Assembly (NCBI GenBank): GCA_903813345.2
Contig: CAIIXF020000002.1
Coordinates: forward strand, 3,264,001-3,324,000
Length of the DNA: 60,000 nt
Source: Owenia fusiformis
Taxonomy: Eukaryota; Annelida; Polychaeta; Sabellida; Oweniidae
Direction: 5' to 3'
Part shown: positions 11,159 through 22,296 of the stretch, piece by piece
How the letters are laid out: every line of letters begins with the position of its first letter
How positions within the stretch are numbered: the first letter of the stretch is position 1
Position numbers and translations under genes: made by a program
Notes under the pieces: generated by a model
What the model was told of the DNA's origin: nothing
The model's database searches: none
Seen by the model: only the letters and a program-made list of their open reading frames with translations

Positions 11159-12370
11159 AGACTCCAGATTTCAGACTTCTTTAAGGTGAGTCATCCAGAA
11201 TAAGCTGAGTCAATCAGAATATAGACATCTAGATAATTCTTCAATGGGTCAAAACTCAAAACACTTTTGACGGCAAATTTCGAAGAATATCATTAAAGTG
11301 TAGTGTACGGATCGTAAAAATAAGGAAAACTGTTTTGATCTTTATTTTGACTTAGACCTTTTAGTGTCCAAATTTTAATGCAAAGTACGGCATATCATTA
11401 GGTCCGCTTCTATGAAAGGTTTTCATTAAACGAATGTTCCTGTCGAGGGCTGTGCTGTTGAATATATTAAACTTCATGTACCTTTATCACGCCTGGCTGT
11501 CTGCCATTGACTCTAGCGAGATCTTGATCTCGCAGGGATGTGACGTCATCGACTCTCTCGCCATAGTAGCCATGATTGGATAACAAAGATAAGATGCCAA
11601 TCTGTGCAGCTGTAAGGTTGAAGATTAAAGTAGGAATTCCTATACATGACCATTATAACATTTTACCCTATGTCTTATTAAAGGTTAGTATCCAGGCCTA
11701 GTGTAACATACCACACTGTCCGGGAGGGATTTACCTAGCTTGCTGTCACAATATTACCATGGGTTGTCCACCTAATATTTGAGATAAATTGATTTGAAGA
11801 CACTAATCCCCTCTATCGTCAGGTTTTTCAGAAAAATTCTGGTAAAATCACTAAAGTCAAAATCACTCCGCTGAAAACTTAAAATGAGATTTCCCACTCA
11901 ACTTTGACATGTTTTCAGATAAATGAGGAACTACCTTATAAATATCAAGCCCCGATTCATTTACCAAACGCCAGATGGCGCTCTGATGATGGAAGGAGGA
12001 GGGTAGGGAAGGAGAAAAATGACTTTTTATACAGTAAACCAAATTAAAAACCGCTGGTATCCTTACACAGGACTATATTCTAAATTGTCATCTCCCTAAG
12101 CCTAAAGAAAGGGCCGCCCAATATAGTAAAATACTCATTAAAGAAAAACATAAGACATGTAATACGGGCTTTAATTGATTGATATTGAAAGAGGAAGTTG
12201 CGAAACTTTCAGAAATTCCGGATCTGCGAATAAGTAGATTTAGTATTTTGTTCTACATACCCCCCCCCTCTGATTTTTTAAAAATTCTCAGCACTAATTG
12301 GTTTACGGGAGGAAGAAAAGAAAGGGAGGACAATCCAGAAAACAGGCAAAAGCAATTTTCTTTGGAGTCT
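11159..12370 (+). repeat. Dispersed repeat bounded by AGACTCCAGAT and TTGGAGTCT (copy 1)
   Basis: Starts with AGACTCCAGAT, ends with TGGAGTCT followed by AATAAA, and shares interior segments with 16177-17610: AGTCATCCAGAATAAG and TTTCGAAGAATAT followed by TAAAGTGTAGTGT. The two ends are partly inverted, which suggests a transposon, but the interiors are diverged. 11500-12150 holds no gene that I can support. Confidence 0.5.
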
Positions 12371-12402
12371 AATAAATCTATGGAAGAATAAAAACAAGAA
12401 GC

Positions 12403-12480
12403 TCACAGGTATCAAACTCACGACCTACTGGTTACAAGGACAACGCCTGGCTTAGTGTGTCTAGTGCTCTAGAACAGCTG
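12403..12480 (-). repeat. tRNA-like (Thr-type) fragment, probable SINE or pseudo-tRNA
   Basis: Read on the minus strand there is an A-box-like AGCTGTTCTAGAGCA, then an anticodon-loop-like CTTGTAACC, then GTAGGTCGTGAGTTTGATACC, which resembles a polymerase III B box and T arm. The anticodon stem does not pair well, so this is not a functional tRNA. It is best read as a tRNA-derived SINE head or a decayed tRNA copy. Confidence 0.4.
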
Positions 12481-12838
12481 ACAACACTTAAATTTATTTT
12501 ATCTGCCTATCTGACTAAAAGGAGTTTAACTTAATCTATGTTTGCGTGACCAGCCATTGCTCTCCCTGGCGACTGTTTTATTGTGTGGACATTAGACTAT
12601 ATCACTATGACGACGGCTTTACAAATGGAGGTTGATTCATTAGCAATCTAACTGACAATATTTCAATTGTGATATCTTAATGAATAACATCACGTGAACG
12701 GAACCAAACAAGTGATGTCAAGTGGTTTGAACCGTCAAAGACGAGAATACATTTCCAATGAAAACCACTCCCTCAATTATACATACCATTTTCGAACTCA
12801 CTTCTTTTGAGGAATACATTCAAGAAAGAATACCAAAA

Positions 12839-15196
12839 ATGATTGAGCCAAACATAGCTACATGTATTTTGATGTGTTTAATTTCATTCATTGCAATGGA
12901 AAAAGTTGAAATTTCAATTAAAATTTCGAATCAACAACCGGTAAAAACAACGTTTTTAAAATCCGTCAACAAGGAACGACTAGACAAACCACTTCAATCG
13001 TTAAAAGTGGTAACAAACGGTCGATGCGCTGCTACCTGCTCAGCAATCCCGGAATGCACGTCGTACAATTTGCGGATGATAGACGATGAGATATTCAGAG
13101 CAGTCTGCGAATTAAATGGACAAAGTGCATCTCCCCCGACTCCTTCAACTGATAAAGTAGACTATTATTATAAAAAACCACGTAAGTATAAAACTATTCA
13201 TACCTTAGAATTACTTCATACATTGTATCCAAACTGATTACTTTTCAAAGCAATGGCTACACAAAGCTGCAAATGGATAACTGCAAGCCTGTTAACCTGG
13301 GAAAACCTAAAATGAGTGACTTACAATGTTAAACACCTTCCTTCAAATTGTAAACACCTTGGTCAAAATCTGGACACCGTGATCCAAATTTGAATATTTT
13401 GTTTCAAAATTTGAGCACTTCGGTTCAAATTGTGAACACCTTGGTTTCAATTTTGAACAAATCGGTCCAAGAAAAAAATTCAAAGCAAGTGCGTGATACA
13501 CTAGTATACGCGATTCGCGCGCCAATATCTGAACAAACTACGTTCTTTTTCCTGCATTCGTTTTTGATGTTCTTCTCGGGAAATATTTTTTCTTGACAAT
13601 AATCAGAAAGAATGCGTATACGTTAGATATATTCTGTCATGCAAAAATCGGGTGTGACTTCAATTTCTTCAGCAAATGCGTGACAAATACGCAAAAGATA
13701 CAGTTGGATGGCCTGTTATTGTCTAAATTAAGAATGATAAGATTGAAAAGCATATTATTTTGAATAGCAAGAAAATATGGCTCTTCTCTATTCATTTATA
13801 ATATTTCAGGTAAACCCGGTCCACCCGGAATCCCTGCCGTATCTGCACGAAACGACACCGCTCATGTTACCTGGACACCAACTCAAGATGACGGGGGCGC
13901 AGAGGTCACAAATTACAAAATTGAGATACGTCGCTCCAACCAATACACATGGGAGCTATTGAACACAAGTGAGCGTATTCCTGGTACCAGTTACTTGGTG
14001 AGAGGTCTAGTAGAAGGTGTGGAGTATGAGCTGCGCGTCATGGCAGAAAATGTAGCTGGCACTGGTGAGACATCGCAACCATCAGGTGCCTTAACGTATG
14101 GTAAGTATAAGTAGTCTGAATCGCAACCCTCAGGTGCCTTAACCTATGGTAAGTATAAGTAGTCTGAATCGCAACCATCAGGTGCCTTAACCTATGGTAA
14201 GTATAAGTAGTCTGAATTCCAAGCAATCTAAAATCTAGGTGATCTCATATTTATATCTGTTTAAATGTTAAAGATTGTATGTTCATCGCTAGATCGACCG
14301 AATCATTCATTATTGGCAGATATGTAATATTATGCATCTGGTTTGCGCATGGCTGCCTGATATTTAGATCCATGATGAAAGTCATAACAAAATCGGTGAT
14401 TAATGCATTAAATCTTTATGTTATTTCAGTCGGACCAAGTGTTTTTATGAAGCAGCTCCAAGTAAGTACAATCTCAGATCTAACAGTTAGCCGACTTGGA
14501 AATATTGCAGTAACTAATACAGGTGCTTCTTCAACAACAATCTATAACAGGACTTTCCACATGATAAGAGACATTAGCATAACAACCAGGCGTGTAAGCC
14601 AGACCATAGATGGTCAGCTTGTTTTCACAGGTTCAGACGGTAAAACGATCTACTTTTACAGTGAAGATGGCACACCAATACGTACCATCACTTGTGGAGC
14701 ACCTGTTGACGAAGTGACGGGAATAGCCACAATGCCTTCGGGTGTGCTGGTTGTGACTGATTATGATGCAGCTACAGTGTCACTGTTAAATCCCTCAAAT
14801 GGTAACGTCGACATCATTCCAACACCTGAAACGTTCACATATCCACACTTTGTGGCAATTAACAAAAACAATCATATCATAGTCAGCGACCATTATGCCC
14901 ATAAAATCAGAGTTATCAATACAGAGGGCCAAGATATTTTCAATTATGGTGAGGAGGGCACGGGAGAAGGGCAGTTCAACGGTCCTACAGGTGTCTGCAT
15001 AGATAGCAATGGATTCATAATTGTTGCGGACAAGAACAACCACAGGGTTCACCTTCTCACACCTAATGCAACATTTCATAGCTTTCTCTTGACAGCTGCA
15101 AGTGGTGTGTACCAGCCATATGGTGTGCATTTGAACGAGGCTGGGGTATTGTTTGTGGGAGATGCCAATGGCATGCTTTTCATCGTCACTTACTGA
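12839..15196 (+). CDS. Secreted PAN/apple-FN3-NHL protein (3 exons)
   Basis: Exons are 12839-13181, 13810-14100 and 14430-15196. All splice junctions are GT-AG and phase 1, and the model gives 466 residues ending at TGA 15194-15196. I chose the ATG at 12839 because it starts a signal peptide (hydrophobic ATCILMCLISFIAM); an upstream in-frame ATG at 12758 would bury it. Exon 1 then has a PAN/apple-like cysteine pattern (RCAATCSAIPECTSYN, later CELNG). Exon 2 is a fibronectin type III domain (PGPPGIPAVSA, HVTWTPTQDDGG, YELRVMAENVAG). Exon 3 is NHL beta-propeller blades (GVLVVTD, HIIVSD, FIIVADKNNHRVHLL, LFVGD). Symmetrical phase-1 introns are typical of shuffled extracellular domains. It is probably a secreted binding protein; no C-terminal membrane anchor is seen and the ligand is unknown. 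The exon 2 donor lies in a 48-bp repeat. Confidence 0.75.
14073..14216 (+). repeat. 48-bp unit x3 spanning an exon end and its splice donor
   Basis: Three head-to-tail units (14073-14120, 14121-14168, 14169-14216) nearly identical in sequence. Each carries the last FN3 codons, the donor GTAAGTATAAG and an in-frame TAG just after it. The intron therefore has three consecutive donor sites. Only the first keeps the frame without passing a stop. Confidence 0.95.
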
Positions 15197-15727
15197 GACT
15201 AAGGTAAATATGAAGCAGCAATTCTACATATATTACACAACACCTTATATATTACATTATGACATGCATGATTGAATAGATTTTTTAAGATTTTAATTTG
15301 ATTTAAAATAAATTATGTTTTAAAGAATAATGTAAACAACAATATAATCATAAAATTGATTTTTTATCAAATTTACTTGTCTGTTTGTGGAAAGTAACTG
15401 GCCAAATATATTTCTATCTCTTTTGGTAGTCAAAGAAGCACAAATTGCAAATTCTTAATGACTGACTGATTGAGTTAATAATATATTTTACTTTCAACAA
15501 CATTATATTTCAGTCCTTCTTCGTCAGCTACAATAGTATCACCAATAACAACCACGTTAATAACAAAAACGTTCATAACAACAACAGTTACAACAACGTT
15601 AATAACAAAAACGTTTATAACAACAACAACAGTTAGAACAACGTTAATAACAACAGTTACAGTGCAACAATAACATAGTAAGTGATGTGTAGCACGTGAA
15701 CCAGGCGGGGCATTGTTTACATACAAT
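15197..15727. other. Duplicated 3' flank of the second NHL gene
   Basis: Homologous to 550-1130 and, for its last 36 bases, to 3540-3575. It contains a degenerate AAC/AACGTT repeat at about 15540-15660. Confidence 0.7.
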
Positions 15728-16176
15728 ACTTATGAAGATATTATGGATAATTAACATATAAACCAATGAAGTGCAGTCAGTACATTAAATTATTATGGTT
15801 TTATCTAAGGAACACAGGAACATCTGATAATGTTAGATTACACAGATGGATGATGTAGCGATATTCATTTATCCATAACATACGGTAGACCATGGGGATC
15901 GGAGATTGGCATTTATCTTGAATAAAGATGTTGAGCAATTTTTGTAAGGCCAAATTGATGTATTCAAAACATCGAGGTGATTCCGTGACACTTATTTTGC
16001 CTATGTATTGTACTTTAACCCAAATCATCTTCGCGTCCAGTTATCTAGAATTTATAGTAATTTGAACAACCCCGTTATGTTATGTATCTTTATTGCCTCC
16101 TAATATTGGAGAGTACATACTTTTAATATATTACAATGATAACTAGACTTGGGAAATTGAACGAAGTTCAATTTCA
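15728..16176. other. Non-coding spacer
   Basis: AT-rich. I see nothing recognisable apart from the small palindrome TCCTAATATTGGA near 16099. Confidence 0.4.
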
Positions 16177-16260
16177 GACTCCAGATCCAGACTTTTTTAA
16201 GCCCAGTCATCTAAAATAAGCCGAGTCATCCATAATAAGCTGAGTCATCCAGAATAAGAT

Positions 16261-16445
16261 GGATGGATAAAACAGGAAGGTAGGATAGGATAGAATGGGA
16301 AGGAACGATAGGATAGAATAAGAAAGAAGGATAGGATAGAACAGAATAAGAAGAAAGGATATGATAGGAGAGGATAGGAAGGATAGGAAGGAAAGGATAC
16401 GAAAGAAGGATAGGATAGGATAGGATCAGATAGGAAGGATGGATG
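16261..16445 (+). repeat. Purine-rich GGATAGGAA simple repeat
   Basis: Imperfect copies of GGATA/GGAAGGATAG over about 185 bases, with almost all purines on the plus strand. Confidence 0.9.
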
Positions 16446-16504
16446 AATTTTTCAATATTTTCTTCTCTACTCTTGACTTTCTATCAGGATACCATCAGAT
16501 CGAT

Positions 16505-17280
16505 TTTCCGAAATTTCAAAACGCCATAACTTCCGAACCGGAAGTCGGATCTAAATTTGATTTAATCATTCGGATTCCTGACAAAATTCTACCCCTAATT
16601 CATAACTCATACATTAAATTTGGCGAATTTTTATTTTGACCTACTTTTTGGACACCCCATAACTTCGGAACCGGAAGTCGGATCGAAATTTGGTTTGCAG
16701 ATTCGGATTTCTGAGAAAATTCTATTATTAATTCATAACTCAAATGTTAAATTTGTAGAACTTTTTATTTTGACCTACTTTTCGGACACCATATCTCAAA
16801 AGTAGGTCAAAATACTTTCTGACGGCAAAAGGCTAACGCTATTAGCACACTCTTGGCTACATGTATACACAATTTCGAAGAATATAATTAAAGTGTAGTG
16901 TCAGAATCGCAAAAATAAGAAAAAACTTTGAATTTGACCTAGATTTTGACCTAGGCATTTTGGTGTCCAAATTTTAAAGCTAGATGGCTTTTGAGGTCTC
17001 ATTCTTTTAAAAGCTTTCATTATATTTAGCTGAACTTAGTCTATATTTCGTATTTTTCACTTCAAAAAAATCTTTTTTCCTATTGACTTAACATGGGCTC
17101 AAAATTTAGCAATTTTTGAGCTTTCAAAACGCCATAACTTCAGAACCGGAAGTCTGATCTAAATTTCGTTTTCAGATTCGGAATCCTGAGAAAATTTCCT
17201 ATAAGACTAATATCCTGGACATTTGATTCGGAGAAATTTTTTTTGGACCTCGTTTTCGGACACTGATATCTCGAAATCGG
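16505..17280 (+). repeat. Degenerate tandem array of a unit of about 145 bp
   Basis: Three clear copies of a unit that starts CATAACTTCCGAACCGGAAG, continues with TCGGATYKAAATTT, ATTCGGATTYCTGA and AAAATTCTA, and ends TTTTGACCTACTTTTYGGACACC (near 16515, 16660 and 17128). The third copy is separated by unrelated sequence. The GAACCGGAAGT core is a short near-palindrome. Confidence 0.8.
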
Positions 17281-17610
17281 TTTGAGATATCAAAAAACTA
17301 AATCGACTCTAGGTTTCTTACTTTTTTATAAGGAACACAATGAAAAAAACCCGGATCAAAAATATTGAAGGACAACCGAGAAAATCGAAAAAAGTGACAA
17401 AGTACTGGATTTGACCTAGTTCTTGACATTTGACCTAGATAAAAATTTGACCCAATTTCCCACCAACTAGATACTGAACCTAAATGAACTGTATTATGGT
17501 CTTTACTGGATACCCCATAGTTACTGAAAAAACTCCCGAAGAAGAATAATAAGAATAAGAATAAGAATACTGGCAAAAACAATAGACTCCAGATTTTCAA
17601 TCTGGAGTCT

Positions 17611-17804
17611 AATAAATAACAAAAATAAAACATATTATACACTATATACAAAGGTGTTTGAATAAAATAGTGTGATCAGATCATATCAGTCAGCTTATTG
17701 AGGTGCTACCGCTGCCCCAACATTACGCCTGATTTAGTTCTAATAGTGCCATATGACAAAAGTTATGTTCATTCTACCAGTATTTACAATCATTGGGTTT
17801 ATTT
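17611..17804. other. Spacer
   Basis: Short AT-rich DNA with nothing recognisable. Confidence 0.4.
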
Positions 17805-18430
17805 TCAGAGTATCATCCTATCGTTACTAGTGTACATTGCATAAATCGTCTTTGATATCGTTACATAGCTATCTATCTTTAATAGATTATCTTTCCCAAA
17901 GATGATTGCTAATTTGATCTCATTTGAGCAGTTTTCGGGGATACTTTTTGCGTTTAACTCTTTTTGGATTATATCTCTCATATGTGAATGTGCGTCACAA
18001 TTAAGAATTATATGTTCTAGTGTTTCAGTCTCAGACTTGCATGCGTTGCACAAACTTCTACTGTGCTTGTCATATGACGTTCCCCAATTAGATGTGTTTG
18101 CATTCAAATTTCCCTCTCCCGTGAGGAGTAGTATCATTGTTTTGCATATCTTGACTAGTTGACAATTATGAGATGCGATTTCCCACCATAGGTTGGGCTT
18201 TTGAAATTCCACAACACTCTTGTATAAATGAATGTTTGTGTACATCATACATTTTAGTCTCCAACTCCAGAGTGCTTTGTCGTACATTATCTAATGTTCC
18301 CTTTCCATACTGTTTTGGATGGTATGATTCCAGTGTCTATGATCGATAGGGAACTTATTAATAACTGGATGACATCTTTAAAAAAGGCGAGACGTTTACA
18401 ATTTCCAGGCGATTGTCAATGGTACGTTAA
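17805..18430 (-). pseudogene. Non-LTR retrotransposon (LINE) ORF2 C-terminal remnant
   Basis: On the minus strand an open frame of 160 codons (18287-17805) ends with the zinc-knuckle-like pattern CNACKSETETLEHIILNC, which is typical of the segment after the reverse transcriptase in many LINE polyproteins. Upstream of it, another frame (about 18430-18290) reads like the preceding segment (GNCKRLAFFKDVIQLLI) but is cut by stops. This is a decayed 3' piece; no intact reverse transcriptase core is present. The clade is not determined. Confidence 0.65.
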
Positions 18431-18599
18431 GACATACACGATGACGCAATTTCTTGGTATGGATACTGATTTGTAATTATTATGATGTCCCAGCAATCAT
18501 TCATTTCATAACAGTGTTATGAATAATTATCAGTTTCATCAAAAAACAGTTTCATTCAAATCGTTCATAAAAGGCAGTCCCTGTTTCTCGAAAATATCC

Positions 18600-18832
18600 C
18601 CTGGAACTCATTACTACTAATTTGTTTATAAATCGTCATAATATTATGGCATGGCTTGCGTTTATCTTTGTTGTTTTTAAAATGTTATACACCGATTCTG
18701 ATTTTATTGTTAGTTATGAACTCTATGTCGGCAACTTAGTCAATCTGCAGTCACGTAAGCTCGACGGAAAATTGCTATTTATATTTCATTCTTATATTTT
18801 ACTAAAATATCGCTTTAACAAAACACGCAAAA
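18600..18832 (+). repeat. Dispersed repeat block b (second copy)
   Basis: Matches 9125-9340 in the same orientation with moderate divergence. Confidence 0.75.
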
Positions 18833-19494
18833 GTAAATAATACAACACGGACTTTTCCCAGGGCAGTGACTCTCAACCAATAACCTCCTCTTGTTGTCTC
18901 TATTAAACCTATAGCCAAGCCTTACATATAGCAAATGCAAATGAAAGGGCCAATCAATATATTCGCTACTTTTTGCTTTATTTTCTTTTATATATGTCCA
19001 TATTAATTGTTTGACACAGACATGCAGTGCCGAGATTCGCATCTTTTGATACCATTTTCAAGCCCAAAACCATAAACGGAAAAAATTATGGATGTCATAG
19101 AAACGGGAGGAATGAACCATCTGAACTGGCCATAATTTTACCGTAATTACACATACAACAATATTTTCATATGTCCATTTCTCCTAACAAAAACATTCAT
19201 AAATGGTATCTAAAGAAACGACATTCAACACTGCATGTCTGTGCCAAACTTGATTGGAAATGAACATATATAAAAGAAAATAAAGCAAAAAGTAGCGAAT
19301 ATATTGCTCACCCCTTGTACATACAGTAAGTCCATTGCCATATAGAAACTGAAAAAATCATTTTTTCCAGAGTTAAAACTGGTGGTTAACGAGCCAAAAC
19401 ACTTGTTCAGACAAATTCAATGGAAGCATAAGCAAATATCCTGTCTTGGCTTTCGAATGAAACAATGAACTATCTTTTTTTGGCGTAGTCAATT
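18833..19494. other. Non-coding spacer
   Basis: A pair of inverted segments is visible: ATATTCGCTACTTTTTGCTT (18958-18977), followed by TATTTTCTTTTATATATG, recurs reversed at about 19265-19305. The enclosed 300 bases hold no gene. Confidence 0.5.
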
Positions 19495-19690
19495 TGTTCC
19501 CAATTTGCGCTTTATTATTTTGCAGTTTTGTGTTTCTGCTTCAAAAAAGGTCATTAGTATATAGTTCGGCTGACTTAGTTGACATCGTTGAATAGACTGC
19601 ATACTGGTAGATGAAAGTTGGTGTAAAACCCGATATTGCACCAATCAAATGGTTATTCAAAACAAGAAATTGAATGGGAGATTATTCAAT
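19495..19690 (+). repeat. Dispersed repeat block e (second, shortened copy)
   Basis: Matches the two ends of 10340-10800, including TTATTATTTTGCA, GACATCGT and GCACCAAYCAAWKGGTTATT. Confidence 0.6.
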
Positions 19691-19697
19691 CATCATA

Positions 19698-19830
19698 CTT
19701 AAGAGCCACTGGAGATGAGCCAGCTGAAGAGCCTGAGGAGCCGAGCAATGAGCTAAAGAGCCATAGGAGCTGAGCCAGCTAAAGAACATTGGAGAACTGA
19801 GAAGATTACAAAAGAGCCACAAAGAGCAAA
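19698..19830 (+). repeat. Degenerate GAGCCA/GAGCTGAGCCAGCT repeat
   Basis: Several imperfect copies of AAGAGCCATAGGAGCTGAGC-like units. No reading frame stays open on the plus strand, so it is treated as a minisatellite. Confidence 0.5.
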
Positions 19831-20634
19831 GAATGCTCTCTGAAGGAATTGCTAAGCATGGGGCACTCCAACAAACCAAAGTAAACTGACATTTTATTCT
19901 ATGGACATTTAAAGTTGTTATTTTCTTATAGTGATAGTGTGTCACGGGGACGTTTCTTTATTAAATTACGAAGTTTCGTATTAGATATAATATCAAACTT
20001 AACAGTGAAGACACGACACGTTTATGGAATTTATGGGTAAAATCAGAATTGTCAAACAATGTAATCAAAATCAGCATTGTCAAAATCTAAAACAGTTTTG
20101 TTATTTAAGATTTTCCAAGTAGGCCAGCAACTGAGCCCATTTTAAAATGTAGAGCAAGGTCTTGGGCTTATTTTGAGCTTGGGTTTAAAACCAGTTATTA
20201 TTTTCATACTGACTCAAACATAAAGACATCTCAAATAGCTTAAATTGATCAATGGTACATTAAATTATGCATTAAAATCTGTTTCAGTGTTTGAAAATCA
20301 TAATTTATGGAGAAATAGTTGATAAACCCCTTAAAATGCCCCCTATTTTAAAGGGGGTACTTAAGTTAACATCCGTAACTTTTGTGTTATCCAGGGTTTC
20401 TTCATATTTGAGATTAACCAACTTTGTATGACCCTGACCTCTATATGACGAACAAAGTTATTGATACTCAAATGTGCATACAGTATGTTATTTTATCCCA
20501 TATACATGTAAGTCATCATGTTTAATGCACTGGGTTAATACATAATTATAATGTATTTTATGAAATACTAATTATCTTAATTGGTTCATTTGAATCACAA
20601 GTGCACCTTTTCATTTGTGAATCTTCTACTTATT
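19831..20634. other. Non-coding spacer
   Basis: Contains a small hairpin (GCCCCCTATTTTAAAGGGGG near 20338-20357) and otherwise nothing recognisable. Confidence 0.4.
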
Positions 20635-21045
20635 CAGTCTACCCATTCCGAATTGACACGTGGACTGGTACTGACTGGTTTTTTGAAATGTTGAAATCAT
20701 TTATATATAGATATAACGAACCAAATTAACATGCTCGGTTCGTGGGAGACTAAAGTATCCGTCGCTGGCAAGTGAAATCGGTTTAAAAAGTTTTCATTTC
20801 ATTTGGACCCTGAGGCTTTTTTATTATTCTATCGACAGAGATGTATTTGTTGTCTATAGAAAGTTGTCTGTACAGTAGGAAGTATCAATTCCCTTGAGCA
20901 TGTGCTATACAGTATTTTCGTGCGAACTTGCTGTGAAACATAATCTCAATTTCTGTAGGACAAGGTCACAATTTTTCATGAAATGGTATGATTTATTCCG
21001 TATTAATGTAAACAAAACTACTAATACGGAACGATATAAACGATA
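20635..21045 (+). repeat. Dispersed repeat block a (third copy)
   Basis: Same orientation as 8155-8600 and the reverse of 6290-6670. Confidence 0.8.
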
Positions 21046-21094
21046 CCGTGAAAGTATATAGTCGTCGAAAGTGTTCCGATTAAACATTCCATAC

Positions 21095-21195
21095 TACCCT
21101 GCGTGCAGAGTCTAGTTAAACCTGAGACTAACAGGTTAAACTACTGAAGACGAAGCTCTCTTTTAAGAAGTGAAGTCAAACGAATGCAAAGGGTA
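21095..21195 (+). mobile_element. TACCCT-ended element, 101-bp deleted copy with 9-bp target duplication
   Basis: Starts TACCCTGCGTGCAGAGTCTA and ends GCAAAGGGTA, and is flanked by ATTCCATAC on both sides (21086-21094 and 21196-21204). Both ends match the 377-bp copy at 40219-40595; about 280 bases of the middle are missing and a short filler is present. It is clearly a non-autonomous, internally deleted derivative. Confidence 0.85.
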
Positions 21196-21383
21196 ATTCC
21201 ATACCACACTGAAACAAACAGCAGGATAAAGGCAAGAGATTAAATAAGGTAAGAGTTAAGTCAGTAAAATGCCTCAGTCTGAAATTATTCTTTATGTTTA
21301 AAGATCTATTCGAGAGTTGGTGTAATGGTGTCGATTGGTGACATGTTATGAAGCTAAGAAAGTAGATGGTTAAGACACATTCG

Positions 21384-21580
21384 AACATGACTGTATTCAC
21401 GCCTTCTATAAACTGTAAACAAAGGTCAATGCTTCAGCTGGGTTATATTCGAGATCAATAACCCAGTTAATACGTGTAATGTGTGACGTCATAACGGTGG
21501 GTCGTAGTAATGGCGGAGCATGATGAATATTCAAAACAATTTGGTGAGTTTTCATGTTCGAATCGTAATATAGACCTCAG
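21384..21580 (+). repeat. Dispersed repeat blocks c and d (second copy)
   Basis: 21384-21463 matches 9358-9435 and 21542-21580 matches 9783-9822. The block d match breaks at the hairpin that follows. Confidence 0.7.
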
Positions 21581-21728
21581 AGCAGGGTTACTACTTTCGA
21601 ATAACACCCCGCTGGTCTCGGCACAAAAGCTTTCGAACCCCTCACTCCCGTCGGTCGTTCGGGGTACAGAAAACGTTTGTGCCGAGCGGGGTGTTATTGG
21701 AAACTAGTAACCCTGCTCTTTGGTCTAT
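21569..21728. repeat. GC-richer hairpin/foldback element
   Basis: The left arm begins ATAGACCTCAGAGCAGGG and the right arm is its imperfect reverse complement, ending CCCTGCTCTTTGGTCTAT. Pairing continues inward through AATAACACCCCGCT and CGGCACAAA, with a small centre near 21645. It interrupts block d and was therefore inserted after that block was copied. Confidence 0.85.
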
Positions 21729-22166
21729 ATTTCTTAAATGCAGCTTCAAAAATCATTAAATTCTTACTCTAACAGATTTGCTTTCAACATTTCTAATTTT
21801 TATTGCAGCATTCGTTTGGCCCAAAAATTTGAAAAGTCGAAGTTCTTTACACAGTTTTCATATAATTCAACATTTCTGCTTCTCGAACATTTATATTTTG
21901 ATAAGCTGAATTATTATTTCAGATAAATGTATTCAGAATTGTAGAACCATATTGGCATGCTATTATATTATCGGAAAGATTTGCATCGAACAGTTAACTC
22001 CGTGTCCCTACCAAGTTTTCACTTTATTCTAATATGGATACTTTTGCAAGAGGAGAAGCCTAGATACTATACTGTGTATTTAGAATGTGCATGCGAACTG
22101 TTTAATGATTATTCTAGTCTACTTTTACTGCAGGTTACTTTAACCTTGAATAATTTTCTTTATCAG

Positions 22167-22199
22167 AATGGCATAATTGAAACTCAGACGAGCTACAGT
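22167..22199 (+). other. Possible small 5' UTR exon of the synthetase gene
   Basis: A pyrimidine-rich acceptor (TTTTCTTTATCAG) precedes 33 bases that end at a good donor (AGT|GTAAGTAT at 22199/22200). The next acceptor, GGATTTTTAG, ends exactly at the ATG at 22297. The implied 97-bp intron would be unusually short for this locus. Confidence 0.3.
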
Positions 22200-22296
22200 G
22201 TAAGTATACTATCTGCTCAGTGAGAGCTATAACTGAACAAAATAATTTAGGATACATACATGTATATGAAATAAAACAACTCTTTTGGATTTTTAG

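Larger units (their letters stand above)
16177..17610 (+). repeat. Dispersed repeat bounded by AGACTCCAGAT and ATCTGGAGTCT (copy 2)
   Basis: Begins with AGACTCCAGAT (16177-16187) and ends with its exact reverse complement (17600-17610). It shares interior segments with 11159-12370. The last 27 bases are themselves a palindrome. Inside are the purine-rich tract at 16261-16445 and a tandem array at 16505-17280. No coding sequence is visible. Confidence 0.6.

Noticed and set aside
14795-15130. Minus-strand ORF opposite the NHL exon
   Set aside because: Shadow of the well-supported NHL coding frame.
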